9,550 nt of DNA from Pseudomonadota bacterium (GCA_021822115.1 JAJZSA010000081.1:1-9550); one strand, 5' to 3'. Shown: positions 1-7,447, numbered from the stretch's first letter. The notes: generated by a model from the letters alone, not told the origin. Numbers and translations: made by a program.

Positions 1-834
1 CGCCTTCTTCTCCGCGATGACGATGGGGGGCACCATGAGGCCGAAAGCGACCAGCATCACCGGCAGATAGACCTGCCACTGGTGTTGCGCATCCAGCCCG
101 TCCGCGCGCAGGATGAACGGCACTTGCATGAACACCGACATCAGGATCGCATGCAGCGTGAACACGCCGAAATCCATGCGAAGGAGGTCTTTGTTGCGCA
201 GCACTTCGGCAAGCTTGCTCGTGTTGGCCTCGGTGTCGGAATGGAAGCGCGTGATGGTGGGCCTGGGGATGAACCACAGCACGACCCCGATGGAAACGAA
301 GGCCAGCAGACCGATCAGGGTGAACATGCCGGACATGCCGATGTACTTGTACAACAGCGGCGACAGCACCATCGAGATCGAGAACGTAATGCCGATGGTG
401 ATGCCGATCATCGCCATCGCTTTGGTGCGGTGCTCCTCGCGCGTCAGGTCGGCCGTCAGCGCCATCACAGCCGCATTGATCGCCCCTGCGCCCTGGATCA
501 CGCGCCCCAGGATGATCCAATAGATGTCGTCCGCCGAGGCGGCGATGAAGCTGCCCGCAGCGAACAACAGCAAGCCGGCGATGATCACCGGTTTGCGTCC
601 GTAGCGGTCCGAAAGCCAGCCTGCCGGTATTTGCAGGATGGATTGCGTCAGGCCATACGCGCCGAGGGCGATCCCGATCAGAAAGTGGCTCTGCCCGCCG
701 GGCAATTTCTCGGCATACAGGGCAAATATCGGGAGGATGATGAACAGTCCCAGCATGCGTAGGCCGTAAATACCGGCCAGGCCTATGCTGGCACGGCGCT
801 CAAGCGGGGTCATTGCGGAATCTGAAGCGGACAT
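1..834 (-). CDS. YajR-type MFS transporter, partial (C-terminus beyond left edge)
   Basis: Inner-membrane transporter of the major facilitator superfamily; the substrate cannot be told from sequence. Reading from an ATG at 834, 278 codons stay open to the left edge, so the N-terminal 60% or so is present if the family length (about 450 aa) holds. Residues 18-40 form the first hydrophobic helix. The loop after helix 2 carries the MFS signature GWLSDRYGRKP (residues 72-82). Helix 4 begins with GRVIQGAGA (110-118), and TADLTREEHRTKAMA follows at 127-141. These segments match E. coli YajR as I remember it, including the early MTPLERR stretch at residues 8-14. The start is uncertain: no clear Shine-Dalgarno sequence precedes the ATG at 834, and the ATG at codon 8 (813) is an alternative. 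The gene diverges from uvrA. In several betaproteobacteria a transporter of this kind sits between uvrA and ssb, so ssb may lie just outside the window (inference). YajR proteins end in a small cytoplasmic YAM domain, which is not visible here. Confidence 0.88.
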   Translation of the reverse strand, partial: MSASDSAMTPLERRASIGLAGIYGLRMLGLFIILPIFALYAEKLPGGQSHFLIGIALGAYGLTQSILQIPAGWLSDRYGRKPVIIAGLLLFAAGSFIAASADDIYWIILGRVIQGAGAINAAVMALTADLTREEHRTKAMAMIGITIGITFSISMVLSPLLYKYIGMSGMFTLIGLLAFVSIGVVLWFIPRPTITRFHSDTEANTSKLAEVLRNKDLLRMDFGVFTLHAILMSVFMQVPFILRADGLDAQHQWQVYLPVMLVAFGLMVPPIVIAEKKA

Positions 835-1021
835 TAAGCAACAAATTGAAATTCAGAAGGTTCGTATATTAACAGGTCTGGCTGTCTCGCCGATAGCCGG
901 GTCCCCCAAGTGCGCATTGAGCCGCACGGGGCTGTCCGGCCGCCAGTGTGATGCCGGCTGAACCGTGGACTCTTGCCGTCCCGCCCATTGAGATTGCCTG
1001 TTTTTATCCGGATTTCTCAGG

Positions 1022-1050
1022 TTGGGAAAGCATCAAAACTCGCGTATATT
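1022..1050 (+). promoter_or_regulatory. Candidate sigma-70 promoter of uvrA
   Basis: TTGGGA (1022-1027) and TATATT (1045-1050) are separated by exactly 17 bases, a 4/6 and a 5/6 match to the consensus -35 and -10 boxes. Transcription would begin near 1056-1058, leaving a leader of about 25 bases before the ATG at 1082. The location supports that start and argues against a TTG start at 1022. No canonical LexA box (CTGT-N8-ACAG) is visible nearby. Confidence 0.55.
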
Positions 1051-1069
1051 GTCAGGTCGTTTTACTGAC
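1051..1069. promoter_or_regulatory. Inverted repeat at the uvrA transcription start (possible operator)
   Basis: GTCAG (1051-1055) and CTGAC (1065-1069) form a perfect 5-bp inverted repeat with a 9-base spacer. It directly follows the -10 box and covers the expected start of transcription, the right position for a repressor site. It is not a LexA box of the E. coli type. A 5-bp repeat can occur by chance, so the regulatory role is inference. Confidence 0.25.
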
Positions 1070-1081
1070 TCGCTACCCGGA

Positions 1082-3901
1082 ATGGAATACATAAAAATAC
1101 GCGGTGCCCGCACCCACAACCTGAAGAACATCAGCCTCGATCTGCCACGCAACCAATTGGTGGTGATCACCGGATTATCCGGCTCTGGCAAGTCCTCACT
1201 CGCTTTCGATACCTTGTATGCCGAGGGGCAGCGGCGCTATGTGGAGTCGCTTTCCGCCTATGCGCGGCAATTCCTGCAGTTGATGGAAAAACCGGATGTC
1301 GACCTGATCGAGGGGCTCTCCCCCGCCATCGCCATCGAGCAAAAGGCCACTTCGCATAACCCCCGCTCCACTGTGGGTACGGTCACCGAGATCCACGATT
1401 ACCTGCGCCTGCTGTTTGCGCGGGCGGGCGATCCCTATTGTCCGCAGCATGACCTGGTGTTGCAGGCGCAATCGGTGGGGCAGATGGTGGACCACGTGCT
1501 GGCGCTGCCGGAGGGCACCAAGGTGATGATCCTGTCGCCGCTGGTCGTCGAGCGCAAAGGCGAGCAGCTGGAACTGTTCGACGAGCTGCGCGCACAAGGC
1601 TTTGTGCGTCTGCGCGTGAACGGCAAGGTGTGCGAGATGGACAACCTGCCGAAGCTGGAAAAGAACAAGAAGCACACCGTCGAGATCGTGGTGGACCGGC
1701 TCAAGGTTTCTGCGGATATCAAACAGCGTTTGGCCGAATCGTTCGAGACTGCGTTGCGCCACGCGGATGGCCGCGCGCTGGCGGTGGAGATGGATAGCGG
1801 CAGGGAGCATCTCTTCTCGGCCAAGTTTGCCTGCCCCATCTGCAATTATTCGTTGCAGGAGCTGGAGCCGCGCCTGTTCTCGTTCAACAGCCCCATGGGC
1901 GCGTGCCCGAAGTGCGACGGTCTGGGCGTGATCAGTTTCTTCGATCCGAAACGCATCGTGGCTTTTCCATCTCTCTCGCTGAGCGGCGGCGCGATCAAGG
2001 GCTGGGACAGGCGCAACCAGTTCTATTACCAGATGCTGGACAGCCTGGCGAAGCATTACGATTTCGACCTGGAGCGTCCGTTCGAAAGCCTGCCCGAGAA
2101 GATTCAAAAGGTCGTGCTTTACGGCAGCGGGCGCGAAGAGATCCCTTTCCAGTACCTGAACGAACGCGGAAAGAAAATGATGCGCGAGCATCCCTTCGAA
2201 GGCATCGTCAACAATCTGGAGCGGCGCTACAAGGAGACGGACTCGCCCACGGTGCGCGAGGAGCTGGCGAAATACCTCAACGGCTGCACCTGCCCGGACT
2301 GCAATGGCACCCGTCTGCGTATCGAGGCGCGAAATGTGCGCGTGGCCGACCATACCATCTATGAGCTCAGCGCGTTGGCACTGAAGCAGGCGCTGACGTT
2401 TTTCCAGAACGTGACGCTGCCCGGCAACAAGCAGGCCATTGCCGAGAAGATCGTGCAGGAGATCGCCAGCCGCCTGACTTTCCTGAACAACGTGGGACTG
2501 GACTATCTTTCCCTGGATCGATCGGCCGAGACGCTCTCCGGGGGCGAAGCGCAGCGCATTCGCCTGGCATCGCAGATCGGCTCGGGACTCACGGGTGTGA
2601 TGTATGTGCTGGATGAGCCTTCCATCGGCCTGCATCAGCGCGACAACGACCGCCTGCTGGCCACGCTGAAGCGCCTGCGCGATATGGGCAATAGCGTGAT
2701 CGTGGTTGAGCATGACGAGGATGCCATCCTGACCGCCGATTACGTGGTGGATATGGGCCCCGGCGCCGGCGAGCATGGCGGCAAGGTCGTGGCGCAGGGC
2801 ACGCCCGAGGAAGTATGCGCCAATCCTCAATCGCTCACCGGCGATTACCTGTCCGGACGGCGCAGTATCGAAGCGCCGAAGAAGTATCGCAAGCCTGATC
2901 CCGAGCGCAGGCTGAAGATCGTCGGCGCCTGCGGCAACAACCTGAAAGACGTCACGCTCGACCTGCCTGTCGGTCTGCTGGTATGCGTCGCCGGCGTGTC
3001 CGGTTCGGGCAAGTCCACACTCATCAATGACACCCTGTATCACGCTGTGGCGAAGCATCTTTACGGCAGCAATGCCGAGCCCTCACCTTACGCGGAGATT
3101 GAAGGCCTTGAGTTCTTCGACAAGGTCATCAACGTCGATCAGTCGCCCATCGGACGCACGCCTCGCTCCAACCCGGCGACTTACACCGGTCTGTTCACGC
3201 CGATACGCGACCTGTTCTCCGGCGTTCCCATGTCGCGCGAGCGCGGCTACGGGCCGGGACGTTTCTCTTTCAACGTCAAGGGCGGACGCTGCGAATCCTG
3301 CCAGGGCGACGGCGTGATCAAGGTGGAGATGCACTTCCTGCCCGACGTGTACGTGCCGTGCGACGTGTGCCATGGCCACCGCTACAACCGGGAGACGCTG
3401 GAAGTACAGTACAAGGGCAAGAACATCCACCAGGTGCTCGAGATGACGGTGGAGCAGGCCCACGAATTTTTTTCCGCCGTGCCTATCCTCGCGCGCAAGC
3501 TGAAAACGCTGCTCGACGTGGGCCTGGGTTACATCACGCTCGGGCAGAGTGCGACCACCCTGTCCGGAGGCGAAGCACAGCGCGTCAAGCTCTCGCTGGA
3601 GCTCTCCAAACGGGACACGGGGCGCACGCTGTATATCCTCGACGAGCCGACTACCGGCCTGCACTTCCACGATATCGCCATGCTGCTTAAGGTCATTCAC
3701 ACGCTGCGTGACCAGGGCAATACGGTGGTGGTCATCGAACACAATCTGGATGTGATCAAGACTGCCGACTGGGTCATCGATCTGGGACCTGAAGGCGGAA
3801 ATGGCGGTGGCCGTATCGTGGCGCAGGGCTCACCCAAAGATATCGCGGCGAACCCGGAAAGCGTGACGGGGCCATACCTGCAAAAACTGCTGGGTAAATG
3901 A
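1082..3901 (+). CDS. uvrA: UvrABC excision nuclease subunit A (damage-recognition ATPase)
   Basis: UvrA dimerises, binds damaged DNA and loads UvrB in nucleotide excision repair in the cytoplasm. From the ATG at 1082 the protein has 939 residues, close to the 940 of E. coli UvrA. Two ABC ATPase modules are intact. The first has Walker [10 protein letters not shown] at 31-39 (K37), signature LSGGE at 485-489 and Walker B ending D511-E512. The second has GVSGSGKST at 638-646 (K644), LSGGE at 827-831 and D854-E855. Zinc modules are seen at C251/C254/C275/C278 and C737/C740/C760/C763. The reading frame is open back to a TTG at 1022, but those 20 extra residues have no counterpart in the family and would overlap the promoter. 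The N-terminus [16 protein letters not shown] aligns with E. coli [16 protein letters not shown] (from memory). No strong Shine-Dalgarno sequence precedes 1082. The stop codon overlaps the start of the next gene (ATGA). Confidence 0.98.
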   Translation: MEYIKIRGARTHNLKNISLDLPRNQLVVITGLSGSGKSSLAFDTLYAEGQRRYVESLSAYARQFLQLMEKPDVDLIEGLSPAIAIEQKATSHNPRSTVGTVTEIHDYLRLLFARAGDPYCPQHDLVLQAQSVGQMVDHVLALPEGTKVMILSPLVVERKGEQLELFDELRAQGFVRLRVNGKVCEMDNLPKLEKNKKHTVEIVVDRLKVSADIKQRLAESFETALRHADGRALAVEMDSGREHLFSAKFACPICNYSLQELEPRLFSFNSPMGACPKCDGLGVISFFDPKRIVAFPSLSLSGGAIKGWDRRNQFYYQMLDSLAKHYDFDLERPFESLPEKIQKVVLYGSGREEIPFQYLNERGKKMMREHPFEGIVNNLERRYKETDSPTVREELAKYLNGCTCPDCNGTRLRIEARNVRVADHTIYELSALALKQALTFFQNVTLPGNKQAIAEKIVQEIASRLTFLNNVGLDYLSLDRSAETLSGGEAQRIRLASQIGSGLTGVMYVLDEPSIGLHQRDNDRLLATLKRLRDMGNSVIVVEHDEDAILTADYVVDMGPGAGEHGGKVVAQGTPEEVCANPQSLTGDYLSGRRSIEAPKKYRKPDPERRLKIVGACGNNLKDVTLDLPVGLLVCVAGVSGSGKSTLINDTLYHAVAKHLYGSNAEPSPYAEIEGLEFFDKVINVDQSPIGRTPRSNPATYTGLFTPIRDLFSGVPMSRERGYGPGRFSFNVKGGRCESCQGDGVIKVEMHFLPDVYVPCDVCHGHRYNRETLEVQYKGKNIHQVLEMTVEQAHEFFSAVPILARKLKTLLDVGLGYITLGQSATTLSGGEAQRVKLSLELSKRDTGRTLYILDEPTTGLHFHDIAMLLKVIHTLRDQGNTVVVIEHNLDVIKTADWVIDLGPEGGNGGGRIVAQGSPKDIAANPESVTGPYLQKLLGK

Positions 3902-4419
3902 TGAAACGCGGTTTGTTTGCCTGCGTTCTTTTATCCGCCTCATTGGCGCAGGCGCAAGATTTTGACGCGAATGAAATGGTTTCCGCTCATAACCGCTGGC
4001 GCAAGACTGTCGGCGCTCCGCCGCTCTCCTATTCGACCGACCTTGCCGCCTCGGCCCAGGAATGGGCGAACCACCTGAAACAGGACAACCATTGCCGGAT
4101 GCAGCACAGCAAGCCGGACGGGCGCTATGGCGAGAACCTGTTCTGGGCAAGCGCGGTGCAATGGTCGGATGGCAGGCGCGAACTGCAAAAGGTCGGGCCG
4201 AATACAGTGGTGGATGACTGGGGTAGCGAGCGCTCGAACTACAACTACAAGAGTAATAGCTGCACGAAAGGCAAGATGTGCGGGCATTACACACAGCTCG
4301 TCTGGAAGACCACAACCACGGTCGGTTGCGCAGTCGCCATGTGCGAGGACTCGCACGACCAGATCTGGGTCTGCCAATATCAGCCGCCAGGCAACTGGGT
4401 AGGGAAGAAACCCTACTGA
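3898..4419 (+). CDS. Secreted CAP-domain (SCP/PR-1-like) protein
   Basis: A 173-residue exported protein of the CAP superfamily (cysteine-rich secretory proteins, antigen 5, plant PR-1). Residues 1-19 are a signal peptide (basic MMKRG, hydrophobic core, cleavage likely after A17-Q-A19), so the mature form is periplasmic or extracellular. The CAP domain fills the rest: HNRWR (31-35), GENLFW (78-83), GHYTQLVWK (129-137) and [13 protein letters not shown] at the C-terminus. The likely cavity tetrad is H70, E79, E111 and H130. Six cysteines (C66, C122, C128, C144, C149, C159) are spaced as in plant PR-1 proteins, which form three disulfides. CAP proteins have been tied to lipid or sterol binding and, in a few cases, proteolysis; no biochemical role can be given here. 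The start overlaps the uvrA stop by four bases and lacks its own strong ribosome binding site, which suggests translational coupling. The second ATG at 3901 is an equal start candidate. Confidence 0.9.
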   Translation: MMKRGLFACVLLSASLAQAQDFDANEMVSAHNRWRKTVGAPPLSYSTDLAASAQEWANHLKQDNHCRMQHSKPDGRYGENLFWASAVQWSDGRRELQKVGPNTVVDDWGSERSNYNYKSNSCTKGKMCGHYTQLVWKTTTTVGCAVAMCEDSHDQIWVCQYQPPGNWVGKKPY

Positions 4420-4435
4420 TTCCGAATCAAATGCA

Positions 4436-4462
4436 CCGGGGCCGGATTTAATCCGGCCTCGG
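4436..4462 (+). terminator. Hairpin after the uvrA-CAP unit, likely terminator
   Basis: GGCCGGAT (4440-4447) pairs with ATCCGGCC (4451-4458) around a TTA loop. The stem extends outward through a G-T wobble and further G-C pairs to 4436/4462. It begins 16 bases after the CAP gene stop. Only a short T-run (ATTTA) follows on the plus strand, so termination may be partial or may rely on the very stable stem. Confidence 0.55.
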
Positions 4463-4495
4463 CATTTACGCCTAATCCCGGTCGCCAATTGTTAC

Positions 4496-4527
4496 TTGAC
4501 AACTATTGTCGGTTATTGTTAGATAAT
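4496..4527 (+). promoter_or_regulatory. Promoter of the exported-protein/membrane-protein operon
   Basis: A perfect -35 hexamer TTGACA lies at 4496-4501 in an AT-rich stretch. Two -10 choices overlap: TTAGAT (4519-4524) at the ideal 17-base spacing, or the better hexamer GATAAT (4522-4527) at a long 20-base spacing. Transcription would start around 4530-4535, giving a leader of about 35-40 bases before the ATG at 4570. Confidence 0.5.
4498..4510. promoter_or_regulatory. Palindrome overlapping the -35 box (possible operator)
   Basis: GACAA (4498-4502) and TTGTC (4506-4510) are a perfect inverted repeat around CTA. It shares four bases with the TTGACA box, a classic place for a repressor to block RNA polymerase. 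Nearby repeated TTGTT/TTATTGTT words may extend the site. The factor is unknown. Confidence 0.35.
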
Positions 4528-4555
4528 TGCCGCGTTTGCTCCAACAACCAAATCT

Positions 4556-4563
4556 AAAGGAGA
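4556..4563 (+). promoter_or_regulatory. Strong ribosome binding site
   Basis: AAAGGAGA ends six bases before the ATG at 4570. It is among the strongest Shine-Dalgarno sequences in the plus-strand half of the window and fixes the start of the small exported protein. Confidence 0.7.
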
Positions 4564-4569
4564 ACGATC

Positions 4570-4905
4570 ATGAACATCAAGATGTTAGCTCCCCTACTCC
4601 TGACTCTCTTGTGGAGTCAGGCCTACGCAGCAGACGGTTCCATCACGATCAGCAGTCCCTCCAATGGTGCCATGGTCAACGCCAAAGACAAGGTGCCAGT
4701 CACTTACACGGCCATGCTCGGCCAGAACGGAGATCACCTGCATCTCTATGTCGATGGCAAACGTGTGGACGTGTTGCGCCAGACCAAGGGGACCGCTGAG
4801 CTCGATCCATTGCCCGCCGGCAAGCACCATGTCTGCCTGACCGTCAATACGACCTCACATGCGCCGACTGGCGTGGAAAGCTGCGTAGACGTCACTGCAC
4901 AATGA
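4570..4905 (+). CDS. Small exported Ig-like protein, function unknown
   Basis: A 111-residue protein with a clear signal peptide: MNIK, a hydrophobic core at 5-16, and probable cleavage after A18-Y-A20. That leaves a mature periplasmic protein of about 91 residues. The mature part starts ITISSPSNGAMV and contains HLHLYVDGKRV (56-66) followed by LPAGKHHVCLTV (81-92). This pattern (SP-NG-V, YVDG, AG-H) is typical of bacterial Ig-like beta-sandwich domains of the Big_7 kind. C89 and C105 could form a disulfide. H56, H58, H86, H87 and H97 could bind a metal, but no known metal site is recognised. It has its own promoter, operator-like palindrome and ribosome binding site, and its stop overlaps the next start (ATGA), so both products probably work together. 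A miniature CopC-like role is possible but speculative. I do not recognise a named family with certainty. Confidence 0.85.
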   Translation: MNIKMLAPLLLTLLWSQAYAADGSITISSPSNGAMVNAKDKVPVTYTAMLGQNGDHLHLYVDGKRVDVLRQTKGTAELDPLPAGKHHVCLTVNTTSHAPTGVESCVDVTAQ

Positions 4906-5312
4906 GCGCTGCACAGAATCTGAGCTACAGTGTAATTCAGGTTGTGCATAACTTCGGTGCTGTTGCGACAGTGGGCGGGTCGGTAATCGCAACACGGTTG
5001 CGAGATGACCTGATGCGGCGGCGGTTGGCCAATCTGGTGCTGATCGGCTGGGTAACGCAGGCCGTAAGCGGCGCCACCTTCGGTATGGTCACTTACCATT
5101 TTTACCACCAGCTGCCGGACATTTCGGGTATTGCCGTCGACGCTTTGGCAATCAAGATGGTGTGCGCGACGTTGGGGATTTTGCTGCTCGCAGCTTACCT
5201 CTGGCAAAGCCGTCGCTGGACTGAGCAGGGCAAGAGCAACGCCTGGGTTTCGTCATCCGTACTGGCCATTACGGCAATATCCGGTGCCGCCTTCTTGCGC
5301 TGGTTCTCCTGA
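4902..5312 (+). CDS. Four-helix inner-membrane protein, function unknown
   Basis: A 136-residue integral membrane protein with predicted helices near residues 10-30, 43-64, 79-101 and 114-134. The loops between helices 1-2 (RLRDDLMRRR) and 3-4 (QSRRW) are strongly basic. By the positive-inside rule both are cytoplasmic and both termini face the periplasm. Helix 1 contains H16 in VVHNFGAVATVGG, a pattern that recalls CopD/DUF2269-type proteins (H-x-x-x-A-V-x-x-V-G-G). H66 and H69 lie at the periplasmic end of helix 2, so haem or metal ligation is conceivable but unproven. The ATG overlaps the stop of the exported protein by four bases, which indicates translational coupling and a joint function. 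There is no frameshift or sign of truncation. The gene ends about 16 bases before a strong bidirectional terminator. Identity beyond a small membrane protein is not secure. Confidence 0.82.
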   Translation: MSAAQNLSYSVIQVVHNFGAVATVGGSVIATRLRDDLMRRRLANLVLIGWVTQAVSGATFGMVTYHFYHQLPDISGIAVDALAIKMVCATLGILLLAAYLWQSRRWTEQGKSNAWVSSSVLAITAISGAAFLRWFS

Positions 5313-5327
5313 ACCGTTCTGAAAAAC

Positions 5328-5358
5328 GACAAGGCCGGATCAGATCCGGCCTTGTTTA
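5328..5358. terminator. Bidirectional Rho-independent terminator
   Basis: ACAAGGCCGGAT (5329-5340) pairs perfectly with ATCCGGCCTTGT (5344-5355) around a CAG loop, a 12-bp stem. On the plus strand it is followed by TTTAG; on the minus strand it is followed by a run of five T (5322-5326). It therefore ends both the membrane-protein operon and the rplQ end of the ribosomal operon, which converge here. Confidence 0.88.
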
Positions 5359-5386
5359 GCTTAATGTTGCTTGCAGCGACTGAAGC

Positions 5387-5776
5387 TTACTCGCCTGCGT
5401 CTACCGGTTGCGCATCTGCCGGACGGTCCAGCAGTTCGACCAGCGCCATCGGAGCATTGTCGCCCTTGCGGAAGCCGAACTTGAGGATGCGAGAATAGCC
5501 GCCATTGCGGGCTGCGTAGCGCGGGCCGAGTTCGTCGAACAGCTTGGTGACGATATCACGGTCGCGCAGACGTGCAAACGCCAAACGGCGATTGGCCAGG
5601 CTGGGATTCTTGCCCAATGTCAGGATAGGTTCGGCGACGCGGCGCAGTTCCTTGGCCTTCGGCAGGGTAGTCTTGATGACTTCGTGACGCAGCAGCGAAA
5701 CGGTCATGTTGCGCAACATCGCCAAGCGGTGGCTGCTGGTGCGGTTAAGTTTTCTAAGTCCTAAACGGTGACGCAT
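5387..5776 (-). CDS. rplQ: 50S ribosomal protein L17
   Basis: L17 is a structural protein of the large ribosomal subunit near the exit tunnel. The 129-residue product begins [20 protein letters not shown], the invariant family N-terminus, and carries the conserved [13 protein letters not shown] and [16 protein letters not shown] segments. Its length is normal for proteobacteria; the last 12 or so residues ([10 protein letters not shown]) are an acidic tail that varies between species. The start ATG at 5776 is preceded by GAGAGGA at a good distance. It is the last gene of the alpha operon, 40 bases after rpoA, and is followed by the bidirectional terminator. Confidence 0.98.
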   Translation of the reverse strand: MRHRLGLRKLNRTSSHRLAMLRNMTVSLLRHEVIKTTLPKAKELRRVAEPILTLGKNPSLANRRLAFARLRDRDIVTKLFDELGPRYAARNGGYSRILKFGFRKGDNAPMALVELLDRPADAQPVDAGE

Positions 5777-5791
5777 GATTTTCCTCTCTTG

Positions 5792-5812
5792 CTTCCAGCC
5801 TTACGGCTGAAG
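5792..5812 (-). other. Hairpin in the rpoA-rplQ gap
   Basis: On the minus strand CTTCAGCC pairs with GGCTGGAAG around a GTAA loop, with one bulged G. It lies directly after the rpoA stop and ends a few bases before the rplQ ribosome binding site. No T-run follows, so it is not a terminator; it may protect rpoA mRNA or tune rplQ expression (inference). Confidence 0.4.
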
Positions 5813-5816
5813 AAGC

Positions 5817-6788
5817 TTATTTCTCGGACATTGCCGTCCAGTTTTCCAACTTCATGCCCAGCGACAGGCCGTGTTCGGCCAGCACTTGCTTGATTTCGTT
5901 GAGCGACTTGCGGCCCAGGTTCGGGGTACGCAACAGATCTGCTTCGGTGTTCTGGATCAGATCGCCGATGTAATGGATGCTCTGAGCCTTGAGGCAGTTG
6001 GAAGAGCGCGGGGTCAGTTCCAGATCGTCGACCGGACGCAACAGCATCGGATCGACTTTTGGAGTCTGCGGCTTTTCAACCGGTGCCGGCGTTCCTTCCA
6101 GTGCGGCAAACACGGAGAGCTGATCCATCAGAATGCGCGCTGCATAACGGATGGCTTCTTCGGGATCGATCGCGCTGTTGGTCTCGATGTCCATGATCAG
6201 CTTATCGAGGTCTGTGCGCTGCTCAACGCGTGCGCTCTCAACCGCGTAGCTGACTCGGGAAACCGGGCTGAACGAGGCATCTATGGCGATATGCCCAACC
6301 GGACGAGTCGCACCGGGCTGCAAGCGCGAGATGGCGGAAACATAACCGCGACCCTGCTCAACCTTGATTTCCATATCCAGTTTGCCGCCAGCCGCCAAGT
6401 GGGCGATGACATGATTCGGATTGATGACTTCTGTGTCGGCGCCAACTTCGATGTCGGCAGCCGTCACTACGCCCGCGCCGGACTTGCGCAGATGCAAAGT
6501 CGCTTCGCGCGAATTGTGCAATTTCAGGACCAAACCTTTCAGGTTCAGCAGAATCTCGACCACGTCTTCCTGCACGCCGTCGATCGATGAGTATTCGTGC
6601 AACACACCCGCAATCTTGACTTCGGTCACAGCGTAGCCGGGCATGGACGACAACAGAACGCGACGCAGGGCATTGCCCAGCGTGTGTCCATAGCCGCGCT
6701 CGAACGGCTCCATCACCACCCTTGCCTGTGTGGCGGAAGTGCGCTGCACATCGATGATGCGAGGTTTCAACAAATTATTGTTAGACAT
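5817..6788 (-). CDS. rpoA: RNA polymerase alpha subunit
   Basis: Alpha forms the dimer that nucleates RNA polymerase assembly, and its C-terminal domain binds UP elements and activators. The 323-residue product has the normal two-domain layout. The N-terminal domain (about 1-235) includes the assembly segment [21 protein letters not shown] at 31-51. A linker of about 20 residues follows, rich in proline ([11 protein letters not shown]). The C-terminal domain contains [18 protein letters not shown] from residue 261 and [14 protein letters not shown]261 and N264 correspond to the DNA-binding R265 and N268 of E. coli. The ATG at 6788 is preceded by GGAG at suitable spacing. The gene starts 17 bases after rpsD and belongs to the alpha operon. 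Nothing is missing or truncated. Confidence 0.99.
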   Translation of the reverse strand: MSNNNLLKPRIIDVQRTSATQARVVMEPFERGYGHTLGNALRRVLLSSMPGYAVTEVKIAGVLHEYSSIDGVQEDVVEILLNLKGLVLKLHNSREATLHLRKSGAGVVTAADIEVGADTEVINPNHVIAHLAAGGKLDMEIKVEQGRGYVSAISRLQPGATRPVGHIAIDASFSPVSRVSYAVESARVEQRTDLDKLIMDIETNSAIDPEEAIRYAARILMDQLSVFAALEGTPAPVEKPQTPKVDPMLLRPVDDLELTPRSSNCLKAQSIHYIGDLIQNTEADLLRTPNLGRKSLNEIKQVLAEHGLSLGMKLENWTAMSEK

Positions 6789-6805
6789 ATCCTACTCCGC
6801 GTGGA

Positions 6806-7435
6806 TTACTTGGAATACAACTCGACCACGAGATGCTCGTTGATCGTCGCAGGCAATTCGGAACGTTGCGGAACCGCCTTGAACGTCCCCTTGAATGCCT
6901 TGGTATCGACTTCGAGCCATTCCGGGAAGCCGCGTTGCTCAGCCGCCTGTACAGCCGCTTTCACGCGCAACTGATTCTTGGATTTTTCAGCGACTTCAAC
7001 CACATCGCCCGGACGTACCTGGTAAGACGGGATGTTGACGCGCTTGCCGTTAACCAGAATGGCGTTGTGACGCACAACCTGGCGCGCTTCGGAGCGTGAA
7101 GCACCGAAACCCATGCGATACGATACGTTGTCCAGGCGGGACTCCAGCATCTGCAGCAAGCTTTCGCCGGTGATGCCGCGGGATTGTTCGGCGCGTTTGT
7201 AAGTCAGGCGGAATTGGCCTTCCATCATGCCGTAGATACGACGCAACTTTTGCTTTTCGCGCAGTTGCCCGCCGTATTCGGACTGACGCTGGTTCTTTTT
7301 CTGACCATGCTGACCGGGCGGATAGGCACGACGCTCTACCGAGCACTTGTCGGTAAAGCACTTTTCTGCCTTGAGAAACAGTTTCTCGCCTTCACGACGG
7401 CACTGACGGCACTTTGCATCAAGATTTCTAGCCAA
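6806..7435 (-). CDS. rpsD: 30S ribosomal protein S4, zinc-type, TTG start
   Basis: S4 nucleates 30S assembly by binding 16S rRNA and, in E. coli, represses translation of the alpha operon. The 209-residue product starts [16 protein letters not shown]. The start codon is TTG (7435-7433), fixed by family alignment and by AAGGAG eight bases upstream, which overlaps the rpsK stop. C9, C12, C26 and C31 have the spacing C-X2-C-X13-C-X4-C, the zinc-binding arrangement known from Thermus S4; the E. coli protein has lost it. The following block [17 protein letters not shown] also resembles the zinc-type form. The S4 RNA-binding domain follows with [22 protein letters not shown] and [11 protein letters not shown]. 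Length and domains are otherwise normal. Confidence 0.98.
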   Translation of the reverse strand: MARNLDAKCRQCRREGEKLFLKAEKCFTDKCSVERRAYPPGQHGQKKNQRQSEYGGQLREKQKLRRIYGMMEGQFRLTYKRAEQSRGITGESLLQMLESRLDNVSYRMGFGASRSEARQVVRHNAILVNGKRVNIPSYQVRPGDVVEVAEKSKNQLRVKAAVQAAEQRGFPEWLEVDTKAFKGTFKAVPQRSELPATINEHLVVELYSK

Positions 7436-7443
7436 GATCTATG

Positions 7444-7447
7444 CTCC

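Noticed and set aside
82..762. Long plus-strand reading frame opposite the transporter
   Set aside because: Its translation is rich in H, R, Q and D with no domain logic. The minus strand gives a clear MFS protein over the same bases, so this is an antisense shadow.
872..885. ACAG-N6-CTGT as a possible SOS box
   Set aside because: The half-sites are in the inverse order and at the wrong spacing compared with CTGT-N8-ACAG.
932..947. CTGT-N8-CAGT as a possible SOS box
   Set aside because: The right half does not match ACAG, and the GC-rich centre is unlike LexA sites.
1022..1081. TTG start and 20-residue N-terminal extension of UvrA
   Set aside because: The extension overlaps the -35 and -10 boxes, has no family counterpart, and the ATG at 1082 gives the usual N-terminus and length.
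1196..3058. 620-codon minus-strand frame inside uvrA
   Set aside because: It is the antisense of highly conserved uvrA codons in a GC-rich genome. It has no recognisable domain and no start signals; length alone is not evidence.
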